A stretch of DNA of 64,000 bases from contig WBMV01000850.1 in assembly GCA_013396655.1 (NCBI GenBank), forward strand, positions 496,001-560,000. The letters are read 5' to 3'. The stretch's first letter is position 1. Every line of letters begins with the position of its first letter. Source of the DNA: Campylorhamphus procurvoides (taxonomy: Eukaryota; Chordata; Aves; Passeriformes; Dendrocolaptidae). The notes below the pieces were generated by a model. The model was not told where the DNA came from, did no database searches, and saw only the letters and a list, made by a program, of their open reading frames with translations. Positions 1 to 11,500 of the stretch are shown in pieces. The translations under genes were made by a program, and so were the position numbers.

Positions 1-573
1 TGCACTGAGGTCCAGGGGGGTTCTGCTGTCTGAGGATAAACATCCACATCCACTCCCTGCGTCCCCTGCAGGAGCTGATGTGCTCAGGCCATCCTCCCCT
101 GTCACCTGAGCACAGGGAAGACCGAGTTTCAAGTGCTTCTGGCTCTGCCAAGGGAATAGACACCTTCTGTGGAGGAGCAAAGGGGTTTGGGTTTGTTCTG
201 TTGGGCTCTTTTAACCCATTTGTGTACCTTTTAAAAAAACCCCTTTTATCTGTCAGTTTTTCCTTCCTTTTACTTCAAGGGAACCAAGTGCCCCCTGAAA
301 ACCAGTGTCAGGCTTCCCCCCTCTGTAGGTCCCTGGAAAACCTTCTGTTCCTCCTGCTTGGGGAAATCAGACTGTGCTGTTTCTTCCCACTGATGAAGTT
401 CACATGAATAACTTCATGTATTTGCTGTTTAATTACTTGAGCAGGTGATCTGAAGTGGTAGGAGAGCAGAACCAAACCTATTTCAGCTCCTTTGATAGGG
501 CAGTAGGTTTGTAAGAAGAACTATGAGTAACACTGTCCCCCTCCCTTCTCCTCTCCTTCCCCACTCTCTGCAG
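1..573 (+). other. KSR1: KSR1 last intron (3' part)
   Basis: This segment precedes the KSR1 terminal exon and ends in a pyrimidine-rich tract with a CAG acceptor at 571-573. I looked for the penultimate KSR1 coding exon (end of the pseudokinase domain) and did not find it, so it lies upstream of the window. Open frames here have no family resemblance and are treated as chance. Confidence 0.75.
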
Positions 574-652
574 CATTAACAGTAGCAAAGTTGTCCTGCG
601 TTTTGAAAGATTTGGCTTGGGAATCCTGGAACCGAGTAACCCAAAGCTCTAG
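574..652 (+). CDS. KSR1: KSR1 terminal coding exon (partial gene)
   Basis: This exon encodes the last 25 residues of kinase suppressor of Ras 1, a scaffold that brings RAF, MEK and ERK together at the plasma membrane. After a C that completes the previous codon, the frame reads [20 protein letters not shown] followed by SNPKL and TAG at 650-652. This is nearly the same as the end of mammalian KSR1 as I recall it, which finishes in SNPKM. The acceptor is a CAG preceded by a long pyrimidine tract. Only this exon is in the window; the pseudokinase domain lies to the left. The adjacency to NOS2 agrees with mammalian gene order. The identification rests on a short but distinctive peptide plus this synteny. 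Confidence 0.9.
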
Positions 653-3475
653 CCCGGTGTCATTGTGACCATGTTTCTGCCTGCTCCCACACAGCACCAG
701 AAACCCTCAGTGGCTCCTCCACACGCCGAGGCTGGTGCAGCCCCCCTGAAGACCATCAGCTCAGCCCTGTGTGCTGCCTGAGCACCAGCAGTTATTTAAA
801 CAATGTTTACATGATACTTTTGTGTGAACTATATTTTTTTAAACATAATAAACAGTGAATCAAGTTTAACTACAGCCATTCTCAAATAGCACTGAGAAAG
901 AGAACTTTGGTTCCTCCTGGTGTGTGTGGTCAGTAGGAGCCACCCTCTGCCTTCAGAGTGTTGGGTTCCCTGAGCAGTGGGACTGTTGTTATGGAACAGT
1001 GACGTGGCTCCTATGAGGCCTTGGCCTTATGGAGGGAGTTTCCTTCATGAAGGTAAACCCCAGCCTGCTGCACTGGGACTTGCCCAAACCAGTCATTGAG
1101 CCCCGAGGTTTGTTTCAGCAGGGCTGGTCCAGCTCTGGGTCACCCTGAATTAAGCTCCACCAGCACAGATCTCCTGCTGCAGGGTGAGCATCCAGCCATG
1201 GGGGCTGTGTCTCAGTTAATGACTCAAGCGCTCTTCTCCACAGAACTCACACTAAACCTTGCTCCTTCTCATACAATCCCAGAGGAATTAAGACTTGCTG
1301 GCCTTTAAAAATAAACCCATGACTTGTCCCAGCTCTGTACAGGGAACAAATTCTTCTTTTGAAGTTTAGGCACAAGTTCCAGTCTCCTGAAGTTGTGTTT
1401 CTGGAAACCTAACACAGCCCAACAGCCTTGACACTTCTAGCCCCATCACCATTGCAGGTGTAAAAGAAAAGACATTTTCCAGAGCTGCAGGGAAAGGCAA
1501 AAGAGACAGGACAAGGGAAAAGCCATCCCTAAATAATAAGGCCTTGATGCATGGAGCTTGTTAAAAACTTCAGAGTCATTGCATACACAAAGTGTTGCCA
1601 CCACCTACTATCACTCACCTTTAAACTTGCAAGCCCTTTGTTTCAAAAGTACAGGACTATACCAGTTGTTTTGGGTAAAAACCTTAAGAACAACAGAAAT
1701 CTTGCAACCAGGAAGGCAATATCTGGGTCTGGAGGGCCTGCCTCACCCCAACATTTCAGACTTGTTTCAAAGGTTGATTTTAAGACCAAAGAAACATCCC
1801 CCCCAGCCCACTCAGTGCACAGTGTGGAGGTTATGGAGGCAGCAGCCAGTGACTGCATTGAGGTGATGGATTCATCATCCCATTTGCAAATTAATTGCAG
1901 GCCCTGTTACCAGAAGCTCCCTTGTGCTTCCCATCCATATTCCTCAGGTTCTGTGGGAGAACTCTCAGTACACCATGAGAGTTCAGATCCTCCTGTCTGT
2001 GCAGCACTGGTTTTGCCAAGACAGGTCCTTAGGACTCCTTGGGATTCACTGGATTTCATTTGTCCAGCTGCACCAGCTCATTACACCCCTGGCGTCCCTT
2101 TCCCCACCATCACAAGGCTTGGGGAGGTGAGCTCCAAAATCCTGTGGGCAAAGCGCCAGCCCTCAGTTTGGCTGCCTCCTGTGGAGAACTCAGTGGCACA
2201 AAACCTGAGTTCTGTTGAGCAGAGACCTTCACTCCTATGTGTCAGCTGTAGATTCTTAGAAGTGTTTTGACAGAGACATTTGAAACGTGTCTTGGATATA
2301 AAAGAGAAAACGGGTTTGGCATGGCCTTGCAGTACTCCATGATCCCCTTTCCTCTCCCTGGTAAAGGCAGATCAACTCCCTCCTGGCACAGCAGTTTCAC
2401 CTGCACCCTCAGGCTCTGCAGGACTCTACAGTGTTTGTTTTCTCTCAGTAGTTTTGTGTCAGCAGCTTTAAACAGAAGTTGTTTTCCCACAAGTGCTGCT
2501 TAAGCAAGAGCAGCACAGCACAAACCCAAAGCAGAGAGAACTGAGGTGCCTCTAGGCTGGAACCCTCTGTGGGCTTCCTACAGAGTGTCCCTTTGCAGCC
2601 CCCCTGCTCAGTCTGTGTCTCCCAGAGCTGGGACACCCAGGACATTCCAAGTGGGACCAGTGGCCCAGCTGGGAACTTGGGTGTTGCCTAAGGCTAGGCT
2701 GGGGGAAGGACACCCAGCACTGGGTGTGCAGCCAGATTGAAACAAAATGATTAAAAAAGCCAACAGACTCACCATTTGTCCTTCCTGTAACTGCCCTCCT
2801 GTGCCAGACACTGAGGGACCTGGGAACCTGCTGAGAACATGCCCTGCTCCCCTCCTGGGCATGGGAAGTTGTTAAAAAACCTGCCTTTAACAGAATTTGG
2901 GATTCTAATCCAACCTGTCTTGGGTGGTGTGTGGAACACCTATAAATTGCCCTTAAAAACAAAGCCCAGCCTCTTGTCCCCCATTCAGCCCAGAGGAGAG
3001 ACCAGTTCCTGTCTCTGGGGTCATTTTTGTTTCAGTCAGTGGGGGCACAGGGCTCTGCCATCCCTCAGCACCCTACAAACCAAGTGACAGTCCCTGGGTT
3101 GTGTTCAGTCACGTCCTGTCCCCGTCCCGTTGGAGCTGTCAGTGTGACAATGCTGCTACAGGAGCCACACGTCAGTAGTGAATGTAAATGGTCTGTAACA
3201 TGGTGAACATGGACACGTTTTCTTTTCAAATGTGATGTAAACTTTGTACAGTACAAATGTTTTTTTATATTTTCTATGAACTGAGTGTCTTCCAGAATTG
3301 CTATTAAATTAATTACAAATTGTTAGGATTAACAATTTCTGTATTAGTTTCTGCAACCAGCAGGAAAAAAAAAAAAGGAAAAAAACCCCAACAAACGAGT
3401 GCACTCTATGCTACTGGAATTCTGGATATGTAGGAATCTTTTCAGTGAATAAATCTTTGCTCTGGATGAAGTGAG
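653..3475 (+). other. KSR1: KSR1 3' UTR with alternative poly(A) sites
   Basis: Non-coding DNA follows the KSR1 stop codon. Candidate poly(A) signals are AATAAA at 847-852, AATAAA at 1310-1315, ATTAAA at 3303-3308 and AATAAA at 3448-3453. The stretch around 3180-3330 is AT-rich and looks like a typical distal 3' UTR end. The longest form would be about 2.8 kb and the shortest about 0.2 kb. Which sites are used cannot be decided from sequence alone. The open frames inside, including one of 239 codons at 1551-2270, show no domain. Confidence 0.6.
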
Positions 3476-4759
3476 CGTTACTGAGTCGTCGTTTGACCTT
3501 TCCCTGCCCATCTACTTGTAGCCCAATTAGAACAGGAGCAGATTCCCACAGTGACCCCCTGACAGGGACATCACTGGGTTTGTGTTTCCTGTCACAAGTG
3601 CCAGCAGCCCCAGGCTGACTCCCAACATTTGGGCCTCTTGCTTTGAGGTCCAGAAAGGAACAGATGTTGTTCCTTTTGTGGCTGGCAGCTTCCAATGGTG
3701 TCCCACACCTTCAGGATGGGTGTTACCTGAGGGCACCCCAGTCTGCTCTCAACCTGGGATAAACAGTGGGACTTCTTTTCCCTGTGCTTCTGACCCTCCA
3801 AATGAAACTGTACTATGGCCTGTAGTACACAAACAGCATTTATAAAGGGCTATGGTGATGCTTTGAAGTAAGAGATTTTTTTGAAAAGACACTTGAGCTA
3901 CCATAAGAGCAATCCTGGCAAGGGAATTCTCGTATTTAGCCACATGTATGGAAAATGGGCTGTGCAGTGACTCTCCTCCCAAACGGGCCCAGGGTGCGTT
4001 TGCACTCTCCAGTTTGGAACTCATCCTCTCCGTTTCCCACTTTTGCTGGACTCATGTGAATCCAGGACTCACAAGCCCAGGGCTCATGGAGAACTTCCTT
4101 AAGGTAAAGCGTTCCATTCCATCCCACCCCACACACCTAAACACAGAACACATCAATTCAAGTGTGAAGTGACACTGATGGAGTGTGTGCACTCGGTGCC
4201 CATCAGGGCTCCCTACCTGCCAGGACCTTCTCTCTCTGTCCTTACTCTCTGCTGCTGTTCTCTGACACCTCCTGCTCTCTGCGAGCACTGTCCTCTCATC
4301 TGTGTTGTGTCTGGGATCCGGTGGCTAAGGCTGTCCTGGAGCATGTGTGAAACACACTGCACACACATGGCACTGCTGACTTTTGAGGCTCAACTCTGCT
4401 TCATCAGATTCCAGCTCCTGGAGACAAGGGAGAAAAATCTCACCTTAAGCTTTTTCAATATGATCAGATAGCCCTGGTAACTATAATAGAAGCTCTGACA
4501 TAAGTGCAAGGCTTAGAAAGAACCCAAGTCCAGTCTCTCCCTCTGGTGCTAACTCACACTTCCCTGGCAGTGACAAAAATGCAAAATTGATCATAAGCAG
4601 ACTGTGTAACTGCTGGGGACAGGCTCTTTGCTTGTGGAGAAGAGTTGGCTGGACCCCAAACCCACCTTGCCAGAACCTGAGAGCTGATTCAGCTGCCTCT
4701 GCCTGTTCAGGCTGAAGCCAAGAGCAAGAAGAGGTACACTAGTCCACACCTGCTTGTTT
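3476..4759. other. KSR1-NOS2 convergent intergenic spacer
   Basis: About 1.3 kb separates the most distal KSR1 poly(A) signal from the NOS2 poly(A) signal. I see no exon, no RNA gene and no recognisable repeat. In mammals LGALS9 lies between KSR1 and NOS2; no galectin carbohydrate-recognition sequence is present here. Confidence 0.6.
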
Positions 4760-5461
4760 GCTTCAGTATAAAGGCAGCTTTTATTACAAACAAATCAAGT
4801 AAACCAGAGCATATGATCCAAATGTACAAAGTGCTTTGGAATTTTTGGAACCTTCATGCCACAGGCTATGTAACAACAACAACTACAACTCACACAAAGC
4901 CTGATTCAACACTACCTGCTCAACAGATACATCTGAAGCAGATGCAGCAGGTGTTTCCACTTGGGGACCAACACATTATTATCTCATTTGCAAATATTGC
5001 TCCAGATCCAGCTAGGCCTGTGGCCAGACAATTCCCAGTGACACAACCATCCATCCACTTGTTTTCAAGTGAAGATAATATGCAAGTAAACCAATCTGAT
5101 ATTATAAATAAGGTCACAAACAGTACATTTCAAAGAAAGATTTCAGTTCTAGGTACCATAGTAAAAAACTCTACATTTTCCTTTTATTTACAAAAATACC
5201 AGATTTATACTAGCATAGACAGTATTAAAAAATAATTTGTATTTTCACTATTAAGATAATCTATTAAAAGAGTTTCAGAATAAATAGCAACACAAGTTAA
5301 ATTTAGTATTTCTTAATTAAGGCTGAGGTTTAAGAGTCAAATCCTACAATCCTATATATGTACATGATTGAACATGTATAAGGAAAAGGATTTGACTCCA
5401 TGTTTTTTGAAAATAACCACAAATGTGCAAGTATTGTCTAAAACAGAAGTGGATTTGTTCT
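4760..5461 (-). other. NOS2: NOS2 3' UTR
   Basis: This non-coding tail runs from the NOS2 stop codon to the AATAAA signal at 4780-4785. On the sense strand it has three ATTTA pentamers (+ strand TAAAT at 5105-5109, 5281-5285 and 5298-5302) and one Pumilio-type TGTACATA (5357-5364). AU-rich elements are known to destabilise inducible mRNAs, including mammalian NOS2. The cleavage point near 4760 is inferred from the signal position. Confidence 0.75.
4780..4785 (-). terminator. NOS2: NOS2 poly(A) signal
   Basis: A canonical AATAAA on the - strand, the first one well placed downstream of the NOS2 stop codon. Confidence 0.7.
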
Positions 5462-5542
5462 TCAGCTGGTGGGTTGTAAAGCTCTTTTGACTTCATGTGG
5501 GAACACAGCTCCAAATATATCTTCATGGTATCGCTTTTGGCT
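5462..5542 (-). CDS. NOS2: NOS2 exon 27, C-terminus and stop
   Basis: Residues 1122-1147 and TGA, beginning [15 protein letters not shown]. Tyr1126 to Phe1131 form the terminal NADPH-pocket segment; Phe1131 is the aromatic that stacks on the flavin. The tail then ends in RALQPTS, shorter than the human tail. Confidence 0.93.
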   Translation of the reverse strand, partial: SQKRYHEDIFGAVFPHEVKRALQPTS

Positions 5543-8500
5543 CTGTGAAGAAGAAGGGACACCCAAGAGATGAATGAAGTGCCAGCTCCTCCTTCCCTAT
5601 CGGTTCAGTAACTCAAATGCCTTTTGCATGTGTAAGACTGAGTCTGTGATCGTAGACTTCTGTTACTGTCAGTGAAAGGGATCTCTCGGAATCCCAGGCA
5701 CATTTGCTCCAGGATGAGTTCTGGTAACAAGAGGGTCCTAAAAACCAGCAGCCCCAGGCACGGTGTTCTCAGTGATGGGCACACTAAATTCCTACCCTCA
5801 CTCTCCTCTCTTCAGAGAATCACAGAATATGCTGAGTTGGAAGGGACCCATCAGGATCATTGAGTCCAACTCCTGGTCCTGTGCAGGACACTCCAACAAT
5901 CCCACCATGTGCCTGTTGGTACAGTAAAATCTCAAACTCCTGATGTTCCCAACACACTGCAAAGCTGATCTGCAGGACCCACATGGAGGCACTGGGGAAG
6001 AGGGCAGGTGTAAGAGAAGAGCAGCACGAGCCACTCTCACACCCTGACTGAAGAGAAACTGCATTTGCAGTCATGATGGGGGGACTGAGCCTTTGTTCCT
6101 TGCGCTTTCGTCTGCAAAGGACCTCATGACAGCTCAGTGGATCCTGAGCGTGGCTTTGCAGGCTCCTGTAACCCACCCTGGAACACTGACTGCAGAGAAT
6201 GGCCTGTGCATCAGAGCATACCTTGAGCTGGAAGAAATACTCCTCTGCCTGCTGCTCACTGAGCCCCAGGGTCCTGGCAATGGCCCCTTTGAGCGCCTGC
6301 GCAACGTCCCTGGCCATGCGCACGTCCCCGCAGACGTACACGTGCCCCTGCCCCTGGTGCAGGAGTTCACACACTTGGGTCTCCAACTGCCTCTGGAGAA
6401 TGTCCTGAACATAGACCTTAGGAACACAAAAAGGATCATCAGACAAGGTTTCTTAAATGCTGCTTTGGCTGTTGGCTCTTCTAAGTTCAACATCTGTGCA
6501 CTAAGGCTCTAAATGCCCTCTCTATTCTGGGTCTGTGCTGCACCACAGCAGAGAAGAAAAATGTCTTCATCCTGCCTTTACAAGCCTCTGATCTGGAAGC
6601 TGGGCCTGTCCCTTGATTAAACTAGGGTTGACTAAGACTCTTCTATATGCCAAAGTCTCCTAAATTTCCAGGAAAGCTGAAGAGGATAGCTTAGGTGCTG
6701 TTCTGTCCAGTCAAGATTTCTTCTATATAAAATTAATTTCTTGGTCACTGTGTCGTGGAAATGCAGATAAATGGCCAGAGACAGCTCATTTCTAACTCAC
6801 AGACTAATCAAATCCTGCAAAATCTAAGGTTTCTGAATATGTTCCAGTTTCTAGTTCCAAAGGCTGTTTGCATTGGAAATGCTTGTGCACAGTGAGAGTC
6901 CCCTTCATTTGAAGGAGAGAGGCCTTCTGTGACCTGCTCACAATACACTGAAGCAAAATGCTGACATTTTTTAAAGAACATTGTTAAACAAAGTCCAGAT
7001 CTTAACTTGAGGGATGATTCTAGAAGGAGCCAACCCTTAAAGAATAAAGGAATCAGCCTTACTTTAGCTTGGCCAGGCAGTCTGGAGTAAGCTGTGTAGA
7101 CCTCTTTCAGGACTCCCTTCCTCTTCATTTCCTCAGTTTCTTCTTTGTAGATGTGATCCACATCTGGCTGCCGGCAGCCAAACAGTAACGTCATGTCACC
7201 TGCTTTGATCCCTGAAACCAACAGGGGAAAGTGTTTGTCTGAGCACCTGGGGCAGTCACTGAAAATCACCCAGGATTTACAGAGACACTCCAAGTCCCCA
7301 AAGCCCTCAGGAGCACCGGGATGGTCTCCAGTGGGACGGATTAGCTGTGCCCAGTCAGCCTGGGGGTGACAAGTCTCTGTGGGGGTTCCTCAACTGACAT
7401 TTGTGGATGTCTCTGGCTGCAGAGCCCTTGTCTGCAGGACTGGGGATGTCCCTACTGTGTCACCCTGCACGTGACAGTTGCAAGAAGTACCTCTCTGCTC
7501 CAGGTCATAGAGACGCTGCAGCCAGAAGCTCCTGAAGGGAGCAATCCCTGTTCCTGCGCCGATCAGAATGCAGGGCTTGGTTGGCTCCTCTGGGAGATGG
7601 AACTCATTAGCACTAAAATGGAAAAATATGTTGATTAGGTGATTAGTTTCTGATGGATTCTCAGTGTCAGTGTCCTGGCTGACTCTCAGCAGCACAGCCT
7701 GAGTGCCCAGTTTGAAAGCAGCAATGGGCTGAATGGGGTGCCTCGTGCTCCTTGTTCCCTCAGCTTCCCATGCGCTGCAGTGGATGAGCTGACAGTGGGG
7801 ATGGGGTCATATGAATAGAATTATTTCACAACTTTCTAATGATTTGTGATTTCACTCCACATAAGACATGGTAAAAGATCTCATCTCTGGAAGACAAGGC
7901 ATCCCCTCTCTTCTCAGACCCAGCTATTCCATCTTGCACTCCCCAGTCACTCGAAAATATGCAAACAAAGTAAAAAATCCACTGAAGAAGCTGAACGGTC
8001 CTGCACTCACTCACCTGCGTATGAAGCATGGAACTGTTTCATCAAGAGCTATTGTATTCAGCCATGTGCTGCAGACTCCATGGTGCAAAGGCCCTTCTCC
8101 ATCTAAGCAGAGAAAGGGAAAACATCTCTGTCAGCACTCAAGAGCTTTCTGTTTCTAAAAAAACAGTTTATACTTAAAATTATGGATTTTAAATAAGTGT
8201 ATGTCCAGTAATGATTGTAAACCAAGGATACAGTGATGATGGGGCAGGATTTTAGCAAATCCTAGTCCAGTATGACCACCTGCACTGCAGTGTACCATTC
8301 TGCAAGTATCACAATACTCATTTTTTGTTACAGATATGCTTCATGACATAGAGCAGAGAAAAGGTTTTATTCTGAACCACAATGCAGCTTGAAATATAAT
8401 TTAATTAAGAGAGAAATGCAAACAACAATTCATTACCTCTTGTCCTGTAGTTTACAACTGCAACTGTCAGATGAATTTCTCTGGCTGTCATGTCACAGGA

Positions 8501-11500
8501 GGAGCTGACAGAATAGTACCTGGGCTTCAGAACTGGCAGCTGAGTCAGCAGGAAAGCTGTGGAAACCTCAGCAGAGGGAAACTCCTCCAGGACCTCCAGG
8601 ATGTTTGGGCTGTTGTAAAACTTCCATTTATTGTATTCTTCTGTGCTCTAAAAGCCAAGAGGCATCACCACAGTGTTACCATGTCATGCTGAGCTCAGGA
8701 GAGCAGGGATGTTTGAAATGTCACTTATAAATAAGATTCCTGCTTTACATTCAATTAAATATGCAGGCAAATCAACAGAGAGTTCTCAAAACTGCCAAGA
8801 CCAAAACTGCTCTAAGAAATTGTAATTTTTGAAAACAGAATTACAGAATCCCCACCATAATGTTCCCAGACACCAGGTCTCTTAGTAAGGATGCAGAATC
8901 TGAAGTAGAATCTGTTTCTTAGCTCCCTGTTATGGGACATGCACAAAACTGGAGGCACAGGTCCCAATCCCTACTGAGCTTTGCTGAGCCAGAGGGAGAA
9001 GCCAGCCCTCACCACACCTCTGAGTCTTTGGGTACTTAAAACCACATCCCTCTTACTCTCACAGTACTAAACTCTCTGACAAAAATATCTACCACCACGA
9101 GGTGAGAGCCAGGCAGGCAGTTACCCACCCAGAACCACACAGGAAACATCAGATCTGAAGCCTCCTGATTCCCACACCCAAGCTGAGCCTCAAGACAACC
9201 CCTTCTCTCACTATAATTGGCTTTCCAAGAACACAGAACATGTAACAGAGGCATGAAAAACCAGCACTGTCATTACAAAATATTTGTAAGCTTCTGCTAC
9301 ACAAAGGGCATCAGAGGGCCCATTATAAAGTACTGCAAAGAAAACTCCAGCCCCAAGGCTTACCTGACACAACACTTCCAGCCTCTGTTTGTCTCCTTCT
9401 GCCGTCACCAGCTGGGAGAGTTTTTTTAGCAGTTGTTGGGAGGGTGGAGTAGTGATATCAAGCAAGTATGTCAGAGCCTCAGGGAGTGTGCAGGCTGGAA
9501 TCTTTTTGTCACTGGTCCAGTAGCCACCTGGAAATGAGGGAAATAAAAAGCCACTTGGCAACACCCATGGTATTTGGCAGCTGTAGAGCTTTGCAAAACT
9601 CAGTGTCCTTCAAAATATGCCTTCAGGGAGGGTGCAGCGGGTCTAGACCACAGGACCCTTCTGAAAGAGGTTAATGTGAGGTTTCACACATTTTGTAAAG
9701 GGAGGATCTGACACACAGAACTGCATGACAACAAAAGACTACTTGGAAATTCTTAAGTCTTTAATTTGAGGAAACCATCTTTCTGTGTGCCAGAATCCCA
9801 TGATTTACCAGATTGTTCCTACTAAGATGGAAAATATGGTTGGGACATGTAAGTCTATTGTAGCAACAATAAACAAACTGTTGATTAATTTAATTGCAGT
9901 CAGTGGCCAGTTCAGCAACTGAATTACAAACAGTGTCACCTCGGGTACCTCTGCAAACCCTGATGAAGTCACCATGGACTGCCAGAGTGTGCAAAATCAG
10001 AATCAAGAATTATAAGAGTAACTAGAAAGCAGCAACAAAATCCTATCGAAACTTAAGAAAAAGATCATAGAATCAAATTCTGTCAATAAAAATTCTTAGG
10101 TATTTTAAAGAATTCTGTCAAACATCCTCTGTTATTTTTCTAAAGAGAGCCAACTTACCATCACTGCAGGTTTCAAGTCTGATAGTCTGATCAGCTGGAG
10201 GGGCATCCTTGACACGTGCGATGATACCATGGACTAATTCCAGCTGGTTGCCTGGGAAAATCCCGATGTGATCTCCAGGCAGGTAGTGCATTTCCTGATT
10301 AGTCTCACAGGAAAGTTTAACCAGGATGGTAGCACGGCTGGAGAGAGAAGAGATGAGACAGATCTTGGTTATGTTGACAGGATTTCCCTTGCATTGTGCA
10401 GAAAAGGAATAAATCTGCAGTGGCAGTTGGCAAGGGCTCCCTCGTGTTCATTACCAAATACCAGACCAGCTTAGGACTTCATGGAGACTTAAACAAATCG
10501 GAGTCCAGATATGTGAAGTACTTGTATCCAAACAAATCAGGTGCTGCCTGATCTATCCAGTATAGAATAAACATGCCTGAAGTCAGCCAGTGGAAGTGCA
10601 GCCCCACTGCAGACTGCACAGCTTACATACTTCTACTAAGGACAGTACAAAATTCCTATGTATTTCTCAATAACTGTAGGGAGAAGATGTTTATAACCAG
10701 TCATTTTAGATGCTTTAGATTTTAGTAAAATGTAGTATTACAATATTCAAAAGCATGAGGTATCATACATACCTGGACTTTGAACTTTGAAGATTCTGCC
10801 TGAATTTCAGCTTCATGGGAATTACATCCTTGGCATGAATGCTTGCAAGAGCTGGTGAGAAAAGAGGACATGACTCATGGTAACTCTGTGATCACGTTTG
10901 TTTAAAATGTTTTCAAACAATATGCAAAGAAGAACCAAACCTCCCTTGCCCTAGAACATGCTGATGATCAGTTCAGTTGTGTGTGCTCTAGTCCCTGACT
11001 GAAACCAGTTTATCTCAGGCTTTTGTTACTCTGGGGATGTCTAAACGTGTGTTACTTCCAGTGTTACTGTGCTGGAAAAGATAATCTAATGTAAACCAAT
11101 GTGGTTTTTGTCTCTGACCACTATATCTCATTATATGCATTCTACCATCTAGCAGGGCCAAGAGCACTTCTGAAAAACCTTCCCAGTTCAGTCGCATCTG
11201 AGGTAGCAGAGACAGAGGGAGGGGAAGGTGGGACCAATACCTTTAGCCAGGTCCATGGGCTGAGAGTCATACACTACCCTGGAACTGGTGGGATCCCAGC
11301 TTTCCTCAGAGGTGTAGATCTCAGGCAACTGAATACTCTGTCTCCCACGGATGTTAAAAATGTCACAGGCAGTCTAGAACACGAAAAAAACCAACACGAG
11401 AAAATGAGGCTATTCACAGTAAAAAAAATATTCTTAGCATCATCATATCCTAATGAGGAGCTATCAGTTTCATAGATTGCTGTTTCTTGAGTTTCTTGAT

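Noticed and set aside
1551..2270. 239-codon open frame on + strand
   Set aside because: Lies within the KSR1 3' UTR, has low complexity typical of non-coding DNA and no recognisable motif.
3476..4759. LGALS9 between KSR1 and NOS2
   Set aside because: Expected from mammalian synteny but no galectin motif or splice pattern was seen in this spacer.
5820..6446. 208-codon single open frame at the NOS2 3' end
   Set aside because: It is exon 26 read through its donor into intron 26 and the CR1 element. The true C-terminus [11 protein letters not shown] is in exon 27 at 5462-5542.
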